Positions 7,237 through 7,765 of a stretch of DNA of 7,765 bases are shown piece after piece. Below the pieces are notes generated by a model that saw only the letters and a list, made by a program, of their open reading frames with translations, had not been told where the DNA came from and made no database searches. The stretch spans positions 1 through 7,765 of the forward strand of contig JAFLUV010000112.1 of assembly GCA_022508635.1 (NCBI GenBank), read 5' to 3'. Each line of letters opens with the position of its first letter. The first letter of the stretch is position 1. The DNA is from Prevotellaceae bacterium (GTDB lineage Bacteria; Bacteroidota; Bacteroidia; Bacteroidales; Bacteroidaceae). A program made the translations under genes and the position numbers.

Positions 7237-7765
7237 ATGAAAAAGATATATAGCATCATTTGTGCAGTAAGCACAATCTGTGGAATGACCGCTTGTTCCG
7301 ATTTCCTGGACGAGGACAATCAGACACAACTTTCGGAAGAGCAGGTGCTCACCGACATAAAACTTGCAGACCTGAGTATGCAGAGCATCTATGATGCTTT
7401 CAAGGAGAACTACAAAGACGAGCGTTGCTGGTTCCTGTTGCAGGGAACGGACGAGATTCAGACGGGTGCCCTCCAGTCAAAAGACGCAAACACGGCAGCA
7501 TGGGATTTCTGCGACGGAGCGATGAACTCTGAGAATGGCTATGTTCAGAATGCCTGGAACTATCGCTGGCCGGTAATCGCCAATGCCGCCAAGATTGTCA
7601 GGGCAATCTCTACAATGAATCCGCAAGCAGGCTCTGCCGAGGAGCAACTGATGGGCGAGGCTGCCTTCATCCGTGGTTTCTTGACCTATCAGGCTACAAT
7701 GATTTGGGGGCGTGTGCCCATCATTGACCTGCAACGTATTGATAATGGCGAACTGAACTATGGTC
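7237..7765 (+). CDS. SusD-like (SusD/RagB) surface glycan-binding lipoprotein, partial
   Basis: N-terminal third of a SusD/RagB-family outer-membrane lipoprotein that forms the lid of the preceding SusC-like transporter and helps bind the glycan. The frame is open from the ATG to the window end (176 codons); family members usually run about 500-600 residues, so the 3' part is outside. Seen: a lipoprotein signal peptide with lipobox MTAC (lipidated Cys20), followed at once by the acidic SDFLDED, which resembles the Bacteroidota surface-export signal. The family segment GEAAFIRGFLTYQ, then MIWGRVPI, lies at residues 140-162 and corresponds to the conserved SusD pattern of an acidic-aromatic-Arg helix followed by WG-VP. 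It begins 20 bp after susC with leader GGCAATAAT and no Shine-Dalgarno. Identification is firm from the lipobox, the family segment and the gene order; the ligand cannot be told. Confidence 0.92.
   Translation, partial: MKKIYSIICAVSTICGMTACSDFLDEDNQTQLSEEQVLTDIKLADLSMQSIYDAFKENYKDERCWFLLQGTDEIQTGALQSKDANTAAWDFCDGAMNSENGYVQNAWNYRWPVIANAAKIVRAISTMNPQAGSAEEQLMGEAAFIRGFLTYQATMIWGRVPIIDLQRIDNGELNYG

Noticed and set aside
7477..7734. 85-codon minus-strand frame at the right end
   Set aside because: It is antisense to the open frame of the partial SusD-like gene, which has a lipobox and family motifs.

Overview
The window looks like part of a polysaccharide utilization locus (PUL) from a member of the Bacteroidota, most likely the order Bacteroidales (Bacteroides/Prevotella type). 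Four things point there: a SusC-type TonB-dependent transporter directly followed by a SusD-type lipoprotein, a DUF6377/SusR-like membrane regulator, Bacteroidota-type -7 promoter elements (TAnnTTTG) on both sides of the divergent intergenic region, and starts with AT-rich leaders in place of Shine-Dalgarno sites. Genus and species cannot be fixed from the sequence alone.

Layout: 19-1686 (minus) is a membrane-spanning regulator with a periplasmic helical-repeat sensor, one transmembrane helix, a coiled coil and a C-terminal helix-turn-helix. 1687-1906 is a 220-bp divergent regulatory region holding one promoter element per direction and, upstream of the plus-strand one, three TACC repeats spaced exactly 11 bp. 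1907-4084 (plus) is a secreted GH36 alpha-galactosidase with its catalytic residues intact. 4106-7216 (plus) is a complete SusC-like outer-membrane transporter. 7237-7765 (plus) is the first third of a SusD-like surface lipoprotein, cut by the window end. The plus-strand genes are 20-21 bp apart and read as one operon.

Working model (inference): the SusC/SusD pair captures and imports an alpha-galactose-containing oligosaccharide (raffinose family, melibiose, or galactomannan fragments). The GH36 enzyme releases terminal alpha-1,6-galactose in the periplasm. The regulator senses a saccharide in the periplasm and activates the operon from its own divergent position. This is a coherent but recognisable system. 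I see no clearly new biological system here; the points most worth checking are the phased repeats and the ligand of the regulator.
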